Assembly (NCBI RefSeq): GCF_028471945.1
Contig: NZ_CP110128.1
Coordinates: forward strand, 5,168,501-5,232,500
Reading direction: 5' to 3'
Origin: Pseudomonas sp. WJP1
Lineage (GTDB): Bacteria > Pseudomonadota > Gammaproteobacteria > Pseudomonadales > Pseudomonadaceae
DNA: 64,000 bases
Position numbers and translations under genes: made by a program. Under the pieces are notes generated by a model. It worked only from the letters and a program-made list of their open reading frames with translations. It made no database searches and had not been told where the DNA came from. Below, piece after piece: positions 10,701 to 17,412 of this stretch (positions within the stretch are counted from its first letter, which is position 1; each line of letters begins with the position of its first letter).

Positions 10701-12756
10701 GCGACCAGTCGATCAGCGCCAGCACGTTGCGATGGGCAATCGCCACGCCCTTGGGCTTGCCGGTGGAACCGGAGGTGTAGATGACGTAGGCCAGGTTGTC
10801 CGGCGTGACGCCGGTGACCGGGGCGCTGATGGGGTAAGCCGCCAACGCGAGGCTGTCCATCAGCACTACTTGGGTATCGCTCGCCACGCTCAGCGTCCTG
10901 GCCACCTCCGCTTCGGTCAGCAGCACCAGGGCACGGCTGTCTTCGAGCATGTAGGCCACGCGTTCGGCGGGGTAATCCGGGTCCAGCGGCACGTAGGCGC
11001 CACCGGCCTTGAGCACTGCCAGCAAGGCCACCAGCAGTTGCTCGGAACGCTGCATGGCCACGCCGACCCGGACTTCCGGGCCGACGCCGAGTTCGATCAG
11101 CTTGTGCGCCAGGCGATTGGCTTGGTGGTCGAGTTCGCCATAAGTCAGCTGGCGGGTGGCGAAGGTCACGGCAAGCGCATTCGGGGTCGCGGCGACTTGC
11201 TGGCCGATCAGCTGATGAATGCATAGGTCTTGGGCGAAGCTGTCATCGGCGCGGTTCCAATCGTGGACGATGCGCTGGTACTCGGCCTGCTCCAGCAGCG
11301 GCAGATCGCTGATGCGCTGCTGGGTATCGCTGACCATGCCCTGTAAAAGGTGCGTCCAATGTTGCGCCATGCGCGCGATGGTAGCGGCGTCGAACAGGTC
11401 GTTGGCGTAGGTCAGCGCGGCGTGCAGCTTGCCGCTTTTTTCGTAGGTGTCCAGGGTCAGGTCGAACTGGGTGGTGCGTCCTTGCCACTCGATCGTGCCC
11501 AGCACCAGGCCGGACGCCGTGGTCACCGAGGAGATGTCCGCGACCTGCGGCTGGTGGTTGTACATCACCTGGAACAGCGGCGTGTGGCTGAGGCTGCGTT
11601 CCAGTTTCAGCGCCTCGACCAGGCGTTCGAAGGGCAAGTCCTGGTGAGCCTGGGCGCCGAGTGCGGTTTCCTTGATGCGGCGCAGCAGTTCGTCGACCCG
11701 GGTCTGGCCGTCCAGTTGCGTGCGCAGCACCTGGGTATTGACGAAAAAGCCGATCAGGCCTTCGATCTCGGCGCGGTTGCGGTTGGCGATCGGTACGCCG
11801 ACGCGGATGTCGGTCTGCCCGGTATAGCGGTGCAGCAGCACGTTGAAGGCGCCGAGCAACAGCATGAACAAGGTGATGTTGTGTTTCTGCGCGGTGGCCC
11901 GCAGTTGCTCGGCCAGTTGTCCGTCGACGGCGAACGCGTAGCGGGTCCCGCGATAGCTCGGCATCGCCGGGCGCGGGTGATCGGTGGGCAGCTCCAGCAC
12001 CGGGTGCTCGTCACCCAGTTGCGCCTGCCAGTAGTCGAGCTGACGCGCCTGCTCGCCAGCCTCCAGCCAGCGGCGTTGCCACAGGGCGTAGTCGCTGTAC
12101 TGGATCGGCAAGGCTGCCAGTTGCGGTTGTGCACCGGCATCGAAGGCGTCGTAGCAGCGGATGAATTCGTCGATCAGCACGTTCATCGACCAGCCGTCGG
12201 ACACGATGTGGTGCAGGGTCAGCAGCAGTACGTGTTCCTGTTCGGCGAGCTTGAGCAAGGTGACGCGCAGCAACGGGCCAGTGCCCAGATCGAACGGCAG
12301 CACCGATTGGCGCTCGGCGGCTTCGGCCACGGCCTGCTCGCGCTCGGTGGCCGGCAAGGCGCTGAAATCGACTTGTTCGATCAGCAGCGGCGCTGTGGCC
12401 GGAACCTGCAGCAAGCTGTCGTCGGCCTGCGCGGCGAACACCGTGCGCAAGGTTTCGTGGCGCGCCACCAGGCTGGCGAATGCCTGTTCCAGCGCCGGCA
12501 GATTCAGCCGACCAGTCAGGCGCACTGCACCCGGCAAGTTATAGGCGCCACTCTGCGGGTCCAGCTGCCAGAGAAACCACATGCGTTGCTGGGCGTACGA
12601 CAGCGCCTGGCGATCCTCGGCCGCAACCCCTGCAGGAATCGGAAACCGGGCGAAATCCACGCCCTCCTTGTGCAAGGCCGCAAGGAACATCTGGCGCTTT
12701 TCCAGGGGCAACCCGATAAACCGGCGAGCAAGTTTCAAGGAGTCTTCAGCATTCAT
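1777..12756 (-). CDS. Three-module NRPS (C-A-T-E-C-A-T-C-A-T), predicted D-Ala / L-Lys / L-Thr, pyoverdine PvdI-type
   Basis: 3659 residues. Module 1: C (HHIVSDGWS ~182-190), A1 (YTSGSTGKPKG ~660), T (LGGDS ~1044) and E domain (VVHHLAVDGVSW ~1225). Module 2: DCL-type C (SHHILMDGWS ~1683), A2 (~2145), T (LGGHS ~2537). Module 3: LCL-type C (HHIAADGWS ~2722), A3 (~3200), T (LGGHS ~3594). Aligned by eye to GrsA, the pockets read DLWNNALTY (one residue from the Ala code DLFNNALTY), DGEDHGTVV (the Lys code of pyoverdine synthetases) and DFWNIGMVH (Thr). The E domain after Ala and the DCL-type C2 agree, giving D-Ala-L-Lys-L-Thr. There is no TE domain and the next NRPS overlaps the stop, so the chain passes on in trans. 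An LCL-type first C domain would suit a PvdL chain ending in L-Dab. The ATG has a poor Shine-Dalgarno but is the only start fitting the domain boundary. Pyoverdine is inferred, not proven. Confidence 0.93.
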   Translation of the reverse strand: MNAEDSLKLARRFIGLPLEKRQMFLAALHKEGVDFARFPIPAGVAAEDRQALSYAQQRMWFLWQLDPQSGAYNLPGAVRLTGRLNLPALEQAFASLVARHETLRTVFAAQADDSLLQVPATAPLLIEQVDFSALPATEREQAVAEAAERQSVLPFDLGTGPLLRVTLLKLAEQEHVLLLTLHHIVSDGWSMNVLIDEFIRCYDAFDAGAQPQLAALPIQYSDYALWQRRWLEAGEQARQLDYWQAQLGDEHPVLELPTDHPRPAMPSYRGTRYAFAVDGQLAEQLRATAQKHNITLFMLLLGAFNVLLHRYTGQTDIRVGVPIANRNRAEIEGLIGFFVNTQVLRTQLDGQTRVDELLRRIKETALGAQAHQDLPFERLVEALKLERSLSHTPLFQVMYNHQPQVADISSVTTASGLVLGTIEWQGRTTQFDLTLDTYEKSGKLHAALTYANDLFDAATIARMAQHWTHLLQGMVSDTQQRISDLPLLEQAEYQRIVHDWNRADDSFAQDLCIHQLIGQQVAATPNALAVTFATRQLTYGELDHQANRLAHKLIELGVGPEVRVGVAMQRSEQLLVALLAVLKAGGAYVPLDPDYPAERVAYMLEDSRALVLLTEAEVARTLSVASDTQVVLMDSLALAAYPISAPVTGVTPDNLAYVIYTSGSTGKPKGVAIAHRNVLALIDWSQAVYSRDDIQGVLASTSVCFDLSVWELFVTLANGGSLIIARNALELPQLPARDQVRLINTVPSAINALQRDGQIPPSVRIINLAGEPLKQSLVEALYQQPTVEHVYDLYGPSEDTTYSTWTRREAGGRANIGRPLKHTASYLLDADLQPVPQGVSAELYLSGAGITRGYLERPGLTAEKYVPNPFSSTGERLYRTGDLTRYQVDGTLQYVGRIDHQVKVRGFRIELGEIEARLLQQDAVHELAVLAQDGINVQHLVAYIVPSDPALLVDLDAQATLRESLKEALRQHLPDYMVPAFLLFLEQLPLTPNGKLDRKALPAVDGSQQQREHVAPRSALEKSLVAIWQDVLAIDNVGLEDNFFELGGDSIVSMQVVSRARQAGILLSPKDLFQHQTIRSLAQAARSGEQQLIDQGPASGAVALAPVQQWFFEQAIPARQHWNQSLLLVPHEPLNIEALERALEQLLTHHDSLRLRYQQTDSGWQQAYAAPTTDSVLWQRQAQSVEALNASCDEAQRSLDLQNGPLLRALLVSMADGSQRLLLVVHHLAVDGVSWRVLLEDLQQFYNGAAAPAKTSSYQRWVARLQDHLPAFELSLGHWQAQLLDAPLDLPCERPHGALENRFEHKLEIKLDTEQTRQLLQQAPAAYRTQVNDLLLTALARAVGRWSGQGSTLIQLEGHGREDLFDDVDLTRSVGWFTSLFPVNLKPAADLGASIKSIKEQLRSVPDKGLGYGALRYLGSAPTRAELAALPQPRITFNYLGQFDRQFDDGALFTPSTEGNGIAQDPSAPLGNWLVVEGQVYGGELSLSWGFSREMFDTATVQRLADDYVQELIALIEHCCALDAPHATPSDFPLARIDQAQLDGLPLAVANLEDLYPLSPMQQGMLFHTLYEPQVGAYISQLRLDIGGLDTERFTRAWQAAVERHDILRSSFHWQGLDSAHQAIARQVALPLQVLEATDTEALADAERAQGFELGRAPLFRLKLLRTGADAWHLIYTSHHILMDGWSNAQLLAEVIQHYAAGQPLRAPTGQYRDYLGWLQQQSATVGEQFWTAALAPLQAPTLLAEALRPPVGATGNEEHRVSLDNRATQRLAEFARQQKVTLNTLLQAAWSLLLQRYTGQDCVVFGATVAGRSAPLPGIEQQLGLFINTLPLVCAMKPDQTVSQWLGELQGLNLAMREFEHVPLYDIQGWAGQQGSALFDSLLVFENFPVAEALKQGAPAGLSFGNLHNHERTHYPLTLGIELGEGLGLEFSYDAARFSAAQVAQLSANLQHLLMQLMASPQAALGSLELLDVDGKHAVLAISQPPAVELSTTLLAHEQIAAQAAATPDALALQVDGHTLSYGQLNAQANHLAQRLIDNGAGPGKRVGLAVHRGPQLIISLLAVLKSGAAYVPLDPKYPTERLTYMIEDSRLDVLLHESGLLEDVPSVRRLSLEDTTPLVGAKLAREGGLPVADDLAYIIYTSGSTGQPKGVAITHAALREFCQTAADYSRLSPTDRVLQFATFSFDGFVEQCFPALCVGATLIMRGDDLWDAGRLATQIVEQGVTVADLPAAYWFLLARECASGVVQNLGDLRQVHVGGEAMSVEGLRLWHQAGLSHVRLLNTYGPTEATVVSSVHECQLADASDAFGIPIGRAIPGRALYVLDAAGQLLPTDGVGELCIGAPACLAQSYFDRPALTAERFLPDPFAREPGARLYRSGDLARYNGNGDLEYVGRIDHQVKIRGFRIEMGEIEACLQALDEVREAAVIAQDGTQLVAYVVASGPVVAQVEYLQGLKAVLQQSLPEYMVPNHMVLLDRLPLNNNGKLDRKALPRVEAGDAQRAFVAPAEGLEMQLAHIWQEVLKVEKVGRDDNFFELGGHSLLVLQVISRVRQQLQLELSVNSLFSAANLAEFAERAAQATLSGQPSLQRAADDQPRLLSYAQQRQWILWQLDPHSAAYNIPAALRLKGPLNRDALRKTFAQLQLRHEALRTTFEQDGQQARPVVHVELPLQFNEKPINESAINAAVAAEIAQPFDLRNGPLWRCLLLQVSAEDHVLVLTVHHIAADGWSMQVMVDEFSALYQAAVDGHAANLPALPVAYSDYARWQRDWLEAGEGARQLAWWREQLAGSQAPLELPSELTRPARRSERGASLTLNVDRQLLAGLRERAQEQQVTLFMLLLASFQTLLHRQSGHSGISVGVPSAGRSRLETEGLIGFFINTQVLRAEIDGQQPFSALLQQVKQTALAAQAHQDLPFEQLVDALQPDRSLNHSPLFQVLYNHQQKLGASVERAVADLQVERLHWQQHTAQFDLVLDTQEQGDELDASLSYATDLYDEASMQRFAEQWLNLLRAVVENPQQRVAELPLLQAPQYDGLIQHWNPNFEAQAQSPTLHHLFEAQAAQRPDAIALTCEGEHLTYAALNAQANRLAHKLREQGVGPEVRVGIATERAMPLVVGLLAILKAGGAYVPLDPQYPAERLSYMIDDSGIGLLLTQAHLIDGLPAREGVQVLDLAAMQLAPYSADNLAPLATPDNLAYVIYTSGSTGRPKGALLSHGNVGRLLTATAGEFNFGADDVWTLFHSYAFDFSVWELFGSLCTGGRLVIVPYYISREPQEFHRLLCDEGVTVLNQTPTAFRQLLPIACASPRSLALRQVIFGGEALEVASLRPWFERFGDRQPTLVNMYGITETTVHVTYRAIRLADLDGKAQSPIGLPIRDLRWYLLDSQLQPVPVGVAGELYIAGAGLARGYHGRFGLTAERFVPSPFDASQRLYRSGDLARQRADGSIDYLGRIDQQVKIRGFRIELGEIEAAVLAQPGVRQAVISVHVDDGGPQLCAYVVAEHLPNDPIAWRDNLRAALKIDLPDYMVPSHWLLLDALPLTSNGKLDRKALPLPDAQDWQRPFEAPEGELEQQLAAIWAEVLGVARIGRRDNFFELGGHSLLAAQASARVELELGIELPLRALFESNDLQAYAAMAGQHAPTDNDARLDALESLLDEMEFN
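6371..6400. repeat. REP-like sequence embedded in an NRPS adenylation domain
   Basis: The 30 bases match the REP half-site found between genes elsewhere in this window (cgcgagcaagct...cgctcctaca), with one extra t inside. On the minus strand it is read in frame as PLVGAKLAREGGL, in the variable linker of A2 just before the YTSGSTG core. It therefore appears to be a REP insertion absorbed into the coding sequence. Confidence 0.6.
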
Positions 12757-12810
12757 TTCTGGGTATCCGGATCAGTGGCGGGAAGCACAAAGGCACGTCG
12801 TCCCTATAAA

Positions 12811-12833
12811 ACGAATGCAGACCGGAAAAATTA
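12811..12833 (-). promoter_or_regulatory. PvdS-type (iron-starvation) promoter candidate for the NRPS
   Basis: On the minus strand the sequence reads CTAATT, then 15 bases after TAATT, then CGTTTT. This resembles the iron-starvation box used by the pyoverdine sigma factor PvdS (TAAAT-N16-CGT), with one mismatch in the -35 part and a spacer one base short. The CGT lies 54 bases upstream of the NRPS ATG. Confidence 0.5.
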
Positions 12834-12852
12834 GCGAATGAGAACAACTATC
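12834..12852 (-). promoter_or_regulatory. Fur-box-like site
   Basis: The minus strand reads GATAGTTGTTCTCATTCGC, about 12 of 19 matches to the Fur consensus GATAATGATAATCATTATC, including the GATA and TCATT half-sites. It abuts the PvdS-like promoter, which would put direct Fur repression on top of sigma-factor control. Confidence 0.4.
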
Positions 12853-12897
12853 AGAAAGGAATTGGAATGCGGAAATGCAAGCCGATGAAAAACACTG

Positions 12898-12982
12898 TGG
12901 GAGCGGGCTTGCCCGCGATGGCGGCGGCACATTCAACGTATAGCTGACTGACAGACCGCTATCGCGGGCAAGCCCGCTCCCA
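12898..12982. repeat. REP inverted pair
   Basis: tgggagcgggcttgcccgcgat and its inverted partner atcgcgggcaagcccgctccca face each other across ~40 bases. This is the typical Pseudomonas REP doublet. It lies between the thioesterase stop and the NRPS promoter. Confidence 0.9.
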
Positions 12983-13011
12983 AAGGGATTGGGGTGATGT
13001 TTGAGATTGGG

Positions 13012-13746
13012 TTAACCCACAGCGGCCATCGCATGCCGCCGATGATGAACTTCAAGCTGATCCTTGATCACCTTGAGCACCTTGGCTTCATGCTCATGGA
13101 TGAAGAAGTGCCCGCCGGCGAGCATGTCCACGGAAAAGCTGCCGTGGGTTTCCTTGCGCCAACCGATCAACTGCTCGCTGGTGGCGCGGTCGGCCTTGCC
13201 GCCGAGCACGTGCACCGGGCATTTGAGCAACGGCCGCTGCAGCGGCTCGAAACGCCCGCACAACTGGAAGTCGGCGCGCAGGATCGGCAGTGTCAGGCTC
13301 ATCAACTCCTGGTTGGCCAGCACTTCTTCGCTGGTGCCGTTGAGTGTGCGCAGTTGCTCGATCAATTCGGCATCGGTCTTGGGCTCGGCGAAGCCACGGT
13401 CGTAATCCTCGCGCAGAGTCGGCGCGGCAGTGCCCGAGGCGAACAGTGCGACGGGCTCAGGACAGCCAAGCGAGCGAAACGCATGGGCCATTTCACAGGC
13501 GAGCAACGCGCCGAGGCTATGGCCGAACAGGGCATACGGCGCCTTGAGCGTGGTTTTTTGTTCCTGCGCCAGTTGCAGCGCCAGGCGGCGCATGTCGGTG
13601 TGCAAGGGTTCGCCAAAGCGGGCACCGCGCCCTGGCAGCTCCACGGGCTGCAGCTTGATCCACTGTGGCAGCTTACGCCGCCAGCGGCTATAGACCATGG
13701 CACTCGCGCCCGAATAGGGCAGGCACAGCAATGTCAGCTGGGTCAC
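13012..13746 (-). CDS. Type II (stand-alone) thioesterase, PvdG-like
   Basis: 244 residues with an alpha/beta-hydrolase fold. The nucleophile elbow is GHSLGA (residues ~94-99), and the catalytic His sits in a late GGHFF motif (~residue 218). Early LPYSGAS and ELPGRG motifs are typical of TEII and GrsT-like editing thioesterases. These enzymes remove misprimed or stalled acyl groups from carrier domains. The start is GTG, supported by GAGG 9-10 bases upstream and an ORF that matches family length. It is the first gene of the NRPS locus, with its own PvdS-like promoter. The 256-base gap to the NRPS holds a REP pair, so the two may be separate transcripts. PvdG is the pyoverdine TEII; the match here rests on family motifs and context. 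Confidence 0.88.
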   Translation of the reverse strand: MTQLTLLCLPYSGASAMVYSRWRRKLPQWIKLQPVELPGRGARFGEPLHTDMRRLALQLAQEQKTTLKAPYALFGHSLGALLACEMAHAFRSLGCPEPVALFASGTAAPTLREDYDRGFAEPKTDAELIEQLRTLNGTSEEVLANQELMSLTLPILRADFQLCGRFEPLQRPLLKCPVHVLGGKADRATSEQLIGWRKETHGSFSVDMLAGGHFFIHEHEAKVLKVIKDQLEVHHRRHAMAAVG

Positions 13747-13779
13747 CGGGCTTACCTCGAAAGTTGTCTGTATAGGAGA

Positions 13780-13803
13780 ACGGATGAGGTACGCAGAGAA
13801 TTA
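13780..13803 (-). promoter_or_regulatory. PvdS-type promoter candidate for the thioesterase
   Basis: The minus strand reads CTAATT then CGTTC, with exactly 16 bases between TAATT and CGT. This matches the PvdS box spacing with one mismatch, 33 bases upstream of the GTG start. A very similar element precedes the NRPS. Confidence 0.5.
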
Positions 13804-13808
13804 GTCCC

Positions 13809-13923
13809 CTGTAGGAGCAGCCGGTCGACGCTCGAATGCTCGCGATGGACGTCAACGATAACGCGGGGCATCAGACAGCCCGTGTCGTCCATGCGTCCAT
13901 CGCGAGCAGGCTCGCTCCTACAG
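13809..13923. repeat. REP inverted pair (one arm degenerate)
   Basis: ctgtaggagc ... gctcgcgatgg at the left faces ccatcgcgagcaggctcgctcctacag at the right. The left arm carries an altered stem. It separates the MFS gene from the thioesterase. Confidence 0.85.
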
Positions 13924-13931
13924 TTAGAACT

Positions 13932-15104
13932 TCATTTCAGGTGGCGATAGCTTTGGATCGCGGAACCGAGGACGACCGCCCCCGCCGCAATCGCCAGCCA
14001 AAACCCGCTGCGCGCCCCGAACGCATCCACCATCCACCCCGACCCCGCTGCACCGATCGCCACCCCGATGCTCAACCCAGTCACCAGCCAGGTCAGGCCT
14101 TCCGTGAGTTTGGCCGGTGGCACGATTTGCTCCACCAGGGCCATGGCGACAATCAGGGTCGGCGCAAAAAACAGCCCGGCGACGAACACCGCCAGGGACA
14201 ACCCGAGAATGTTCGCCGCCAGCAGCAACGGCAAGGTCGTCACCGCCGTCGCGACCCCGCCGTAAAGAAACAGGCGCGGCAACGGCACTTTCGAACGCAA
14301 CGCACCGAACGCCAATCCGGCCAGGCACGACCCGATCGCATACACCGACAACACGATACTCGCCGCGGCCGGTTGGCCCTGGTGCTGGGCAAAGGCCACG
14401 CTGACCACATCCACCACCCCGACGATGGTGCCCATGGCGACCATCAGCAGCATCAGCCACTGAATCTCGCGGGAACGGATGATCGAGCCTTGATGGTGTT
14501 CCTCATGGGCATGCACCGGCGGCTCGGTGCTGCGTTGCAACACGAAAGCCGTGACCCCGATCGCCAGCATCAGCAACGCCGCCAACGGCCCGGCTTCGGG
14601 GAACGCCACCACGCATAAACCCACCGACAGCGGTGGCCCGACGATGAAGCAGACTTCGTCGAGCACCGATTCCAGGGCATAGGCGGTTTGCAGTTGCGGC
14701 TGGCCGCGATACAACTCGGTCCAGCGCGCCCGGACCATCGCCGACATGCTCGGCATGCAACCGGCGATCGCGGCGAACACAAACAACGTCCAGTTCGGCG
14801 CCTGCAACCGGGTGCAGAGCAACACCAGCAACAATGCCCCGCCCCCGATCAGCGCCGACACCGGCAGGATCCGGCGCTGGCCAAACCGGTCCACCAGCCG
14901 CGACACCTGCGGCGCACAAAATGCCGTGGCCAGGGCAAAGGTCGCCGCCACCGCCCCGGCCAGGCCGTAGCCGCCCTGCAATTGCGACAGCATGGTGATC
15001 AGGCCGATGCCAGTCATGGAAATCGGCATGCGCGCGATCATCCCGGCCAGCACGAAAGCTCTGCTGCCTGGGGCATTGAACAGCTCGCGGTAAGGATTTG
15101 CCAT
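13932..15104 (-). CDS. MFS transporter, 12-TM efflux type
   Basis: About 390 residues, almost entirely hydrophobic segments in two halves separated by a charged central loop (EPPVHAHEEHHQG). The MFS motif RLVDRFGQRR follows TM2. The ATG at 15104 is preferred over further upstream starts in the same frame: GAGG lies 9 bases before it, and the protein then begins MANPYRELF just ahead of TM1. It sits upstream of, and on the same strand as, the thioesterase and NRPS. A role in exporting a siderophore precursor or product is possible but unproven: pyoverdine export is usually credited to PvdE and PvdRT-OpmQ, and no PvdS-like box was seen in front of this gene. Confidence 0.85.
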   Translation of the reverse strand: MANPYRELFNAPGSRAFVLAGMIARMPISMTGIGLITMLSQLQGGYGLAGAVAATFALATAFCAPQVSRLVDRFGQRRILPVSALIGGGALLLVLLCTRLQAPNWTLFVFAAIAGCMPSMSAMVRARWTELYRGQPQLQTAYALESVLDEVCFIVGPPLSVGLCVVAFPEAGPLAALLMLAIGVTAFVLQRSTEPPVHAHEEHHQGSIIRSREIQWLMLLMVAMGTIVGVVDVVSVAFAQHQGQPAAASIVLSVYAIGSCLAGLAFGALRSKVPLPRLFLYGGVATAVTTLPLLLAANILGLSLAVFVAGLFFAPTLIVAMALVEQIVPPAKLTEGLTWLVTGLSIGVAIGAAGSGWMVDAFGARSGFWLAIAAGAVVLGSAIQSYRHLK

Positions 15105-15192
15105 GGGGTCCGGCCTCGATAAGGGCCTGCAAGTTGCCATAACGACAGATCGAGGGGGAAGCAGCAAATTGTTGGGTGAATGTGAAGGCCCC

Positions 15193-15218
15193 CTGTAGGA
15201 GCCAGGCTTGCCGGCGAA
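15193..15218. repeat. Single REP element
   Basis: ctgtaggagccaggcttgccggcgaa is one Pseudomonas REP unit, in the 250-base region between the divergent MFS and GH15 genes. Confidence 0.7.
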
Positions 15219-15351
15219 CCAGACGCCGCAGTGTACCTGCTACACGTGAAGGGGCCAGCAAAGCCACCACCCAATCCCAGATTAATGAACTCTCAACCGC
15301 TCAAACCAGTCAGCTATTAAGGTCCTCGATGTAACCCGGAGCCCCGCGCCA

Positions 15352-17178
15352 ATGCCCGACCATCACCCGGAACGCCAAAGCCCCATCGACGCCCACGGCA
15401 TCATCGGCGACATGCGCAGCGCCGCGCTGGTCAATGACAAGGGCAGCGTGGATTTTTTCTGCTGGCCGGAGTTCGACAGCCCGTCGATTTTTTGTTCGCT
15501 GCTGGACACCCCCGAGGCCGGTATTTTCCAGCTGTCCCCGGACTTGCCGGACGCTCGCCGCGAGCAAATCTACCTGCCCGACACCAACGTGCTGCAAACC
15601 CGCTGGCTCAGTGACCGTGCCGTGGTGGAGATCACCGACCTGCTGCCCATCGGCGACACCGAAGACAACCTGCCGGTGCTGATGCGTCGGGTCCGGGTAG
15701 TCAGCGGCCAAGCGACGTTTCAAATGCGCTGCGCCGTGCGTCACGACTACGCGCGGGTCCGCACCCTCGCCCGCCTGGATGAACAGGACGTGATCTTCGA
15801 GGCCGCGGATCAGCCGTCCCTGCGCCTGGCGGCGGACCAGCCGTTGCGCGTTGACGGGCAGGCAGCCGTCGCCGAATTCACCCTGGAGCAGGACCAGACC
15901 GCCGAGTTCCTGCTGGGCGCTATCGACGATCCACGCTTCAAGGAAAAAGGCGCCACGCTATGCCTGGAACGCACGCTGAAGTTCTGGCGCGACTGGATCG
16001 GCCTGTCCAACTACCGGGGACGCTGGCGGGAAATGGTCAACCGCTCGGCCCTGGCCATGAAGCTTTTGACTTCGCGCAAACATGGCGCAATCCTCGCCGC
16101 GGCGACCTTTGGCCTGCCCGAGACCCTCGGCGGCGAACGCAACTGGGATTACCGCTACACCTGGATCCGCGACGCGTCCTTCACCGTCTATGCCTTCATG
16201 CGCCTGGGTTTCACCGAAGAGGCCAACGCCTACATGCGCTGGTTGCGCGGACGCGTCAGCGACTGTCGTGGCCAACCAATGAAACTCAATATCCTGTATG
16301 GCATCGACGGTCGCCAGGAACTACCGGAGATCGAGCTCTCGCACCTGTCCGGCCACGGCGGCGCCACGCCGGTGCGCATCGGCAACCTGGCGTATGCGCA
16401 GGTCCAGCTGGATATCTTCGGCGAACTGCTGGACGCGGTGTACCTGGTCAACAAATACGGCGAAGCGATTTCCCACGAAGGCTGGAAGCACACCGTGGAA
16501 GTGGTCGATCAGGTGTGCGAAACCTGGCAGCAGGAGGACGTCGGCATCTGGGAAATGCGCGGCGAACAGCACCACTTCCTGCACTCGCGATTGATGTGCT
16601 GGGTCGCCCTGGACCGGGCGATCCGTCTCGCCTCGAAACGCTCGCTCCCCGCGCCGTTCGCCCGCTGGGACCAGACACGCCAGGAGATCTACACCGACAT
16701 CTGGGAAAACTTCTGGAACGACGAACGCGGGCACTTCGTGCAGCACATCGGCGGCACCGGCCTCGACGGTTCGATGCTGCTGATGCCGCTGGTGCGTTTC
16801 GTCAGCGCCAGGGACCCGCGCTGGCTCGCGACCCTCAACGCCATCGAGAAAAACCTGGTGCGCGACGGCATGGTCTACCGCTACCACAACGACGATCAAC
16901 ACATCGACGGCCTGCCCGGCACCGAAGGCGCCTTTGCCGCCTGCTCATTCTGGTACGTCGAATGCCTGGCCCGCGCCGGCCAGGTGGAAAAGGCCCATCT
17001 GGAATTCGAGCAACTGTTGCGCTACGCCAACCCGCTGGGGCTGTACGCCGAAGAATTCGACAGCCGCGCGCGACACATGGGCAACACGCCACAGGCGCTG
17101 ACGCACCTGGCGTTAATCAGCGCGGCGTGTTTTCTGGATCGCAAATTGAGTGGGGAGAAGAGTAACTGGCAGCCGTAG
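15352..17178 (+). CDS. Glycoside hydrolase family 15 protein (glucoamylase/trehalase-like)
   Basis: 608 residues, the usual length for bacterial GH15. The N-terminal ~200 residues form the trehalase/glucoamylase-like beta domain (DMRSAALVNDKGSVDFFCWP). The rest is the (alpha/alpha)6 catalytic domain, with GERNWDYRYTWIRDASFT (residues ~260) and a late GLYAEEFD motif. No signal peptide is seen, so the enzyme is cytoplasmic. GH15 members of this subgroup hydrolyse trehalose or short alpha-glucans; the substrate cannot be decided from sequence. A GGAG lies about 11 bases before the ATG. The gene stands alone, divergent from the MFS gene. Confidence 0.93.
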   Translation: MPDHHPERQSPIDAHGIIGDMRSAALVNDKGSVDFFCWPEFDSPSIFCSLLDTPEAGIFQLSPDLPDARREQIYLPDTNVLQTRWLSDRAVVEITDLLPIGDTEDNLPVLMRRVRVVSGQATFQMRCAVRHDYARVRTLARLDEQDVIFEAADQPSLRLAADQPLRVDGQAAVAEFTLEQDQTAEFLLGAIDDPRFKEKGATLCLERTLKFWRDWIGLSNYRGRWREMVNRSALAMKLLTSRKHGAILAAATFGLPETLGGERNWDYRYTWIRDASFTVYAFMRLGFTEEANAYMRWLRGRVSDCRGQPMKLNILYGIDGRQELPEIELSHLSGHGGATPVRIGNLAYAQVQLDIFGELLDAVYLVNKYGEAISHEGWKHTVEVVDQVCETWQQEDVGIWEMRGEQHHFLHSRLMCWVALDRAIRLASKRSLPAPFARWDQTRQEIYTDIWENFWNDERGHFVQHIGGTGLDGSMLLMPLVRFVSARDPRWLATLNAIEKNLVRDGMVYRYHNDDQHIDGLPGTEGAFAACSFWYVECLARAGQVEKAHLEFEQLLRYANPLGLYAEEFDSRARHMGNTPQALTHLALISAACFLDRKLSGEKSNWQP

Positions 17179-17197
17179 GCGAAGGCGTCCTTGAAAG

Positions 17198-17241
17198 CGC
17201 TTTCGCCGGCAAGTCGGACCGCCGCACCGCTGGCTCCTACA
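17198..17241. repeat. Degenerate REP-like palindrome
   Basis: cgctttcgccggcaagtcgg ... ctggctcctaca resembles a REP unit with an interrupted stem. It lies just after the GH15 stop codon. Confidence 0.45.
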
Positions 17242-17412
17242 AATTCGGCGTCCGGCAACGGTTTTGTGTAAGCCAGCATCCTACATTTCATAAACAAAAT
17301 ATGAATCCAGCACCCGGAAATACCTTGTTGCCAGCTGTTGGATCCCCACCTAACATCGCGCTCAACGGGCACAGCGGAGCTGTCCAACACAACCCGAATT
17401 CAAGGAAAAAGA

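Noticed and set aside
1576..12834. Long plus-strand ORFs (up to 1404 codons) opposite the NRPS
   Set aside because: They are antisense shadows of a GC-rich gene; the minus-strand frame shows every NRPS core motif and the plus-strand proteins show no known domain.
15105..15167. Upstream in-frame extension of the MFS gene
   Set aside because: It lacks a ribosome site and adds a non-conserved Arg/Pro-rich leader; the start at 15104 fits better.
15168..15260. PvdS-type promoter for the MFS gene
   Set aside because: An AATT...CGT pair is present but the spacing (22 bases) is too long.
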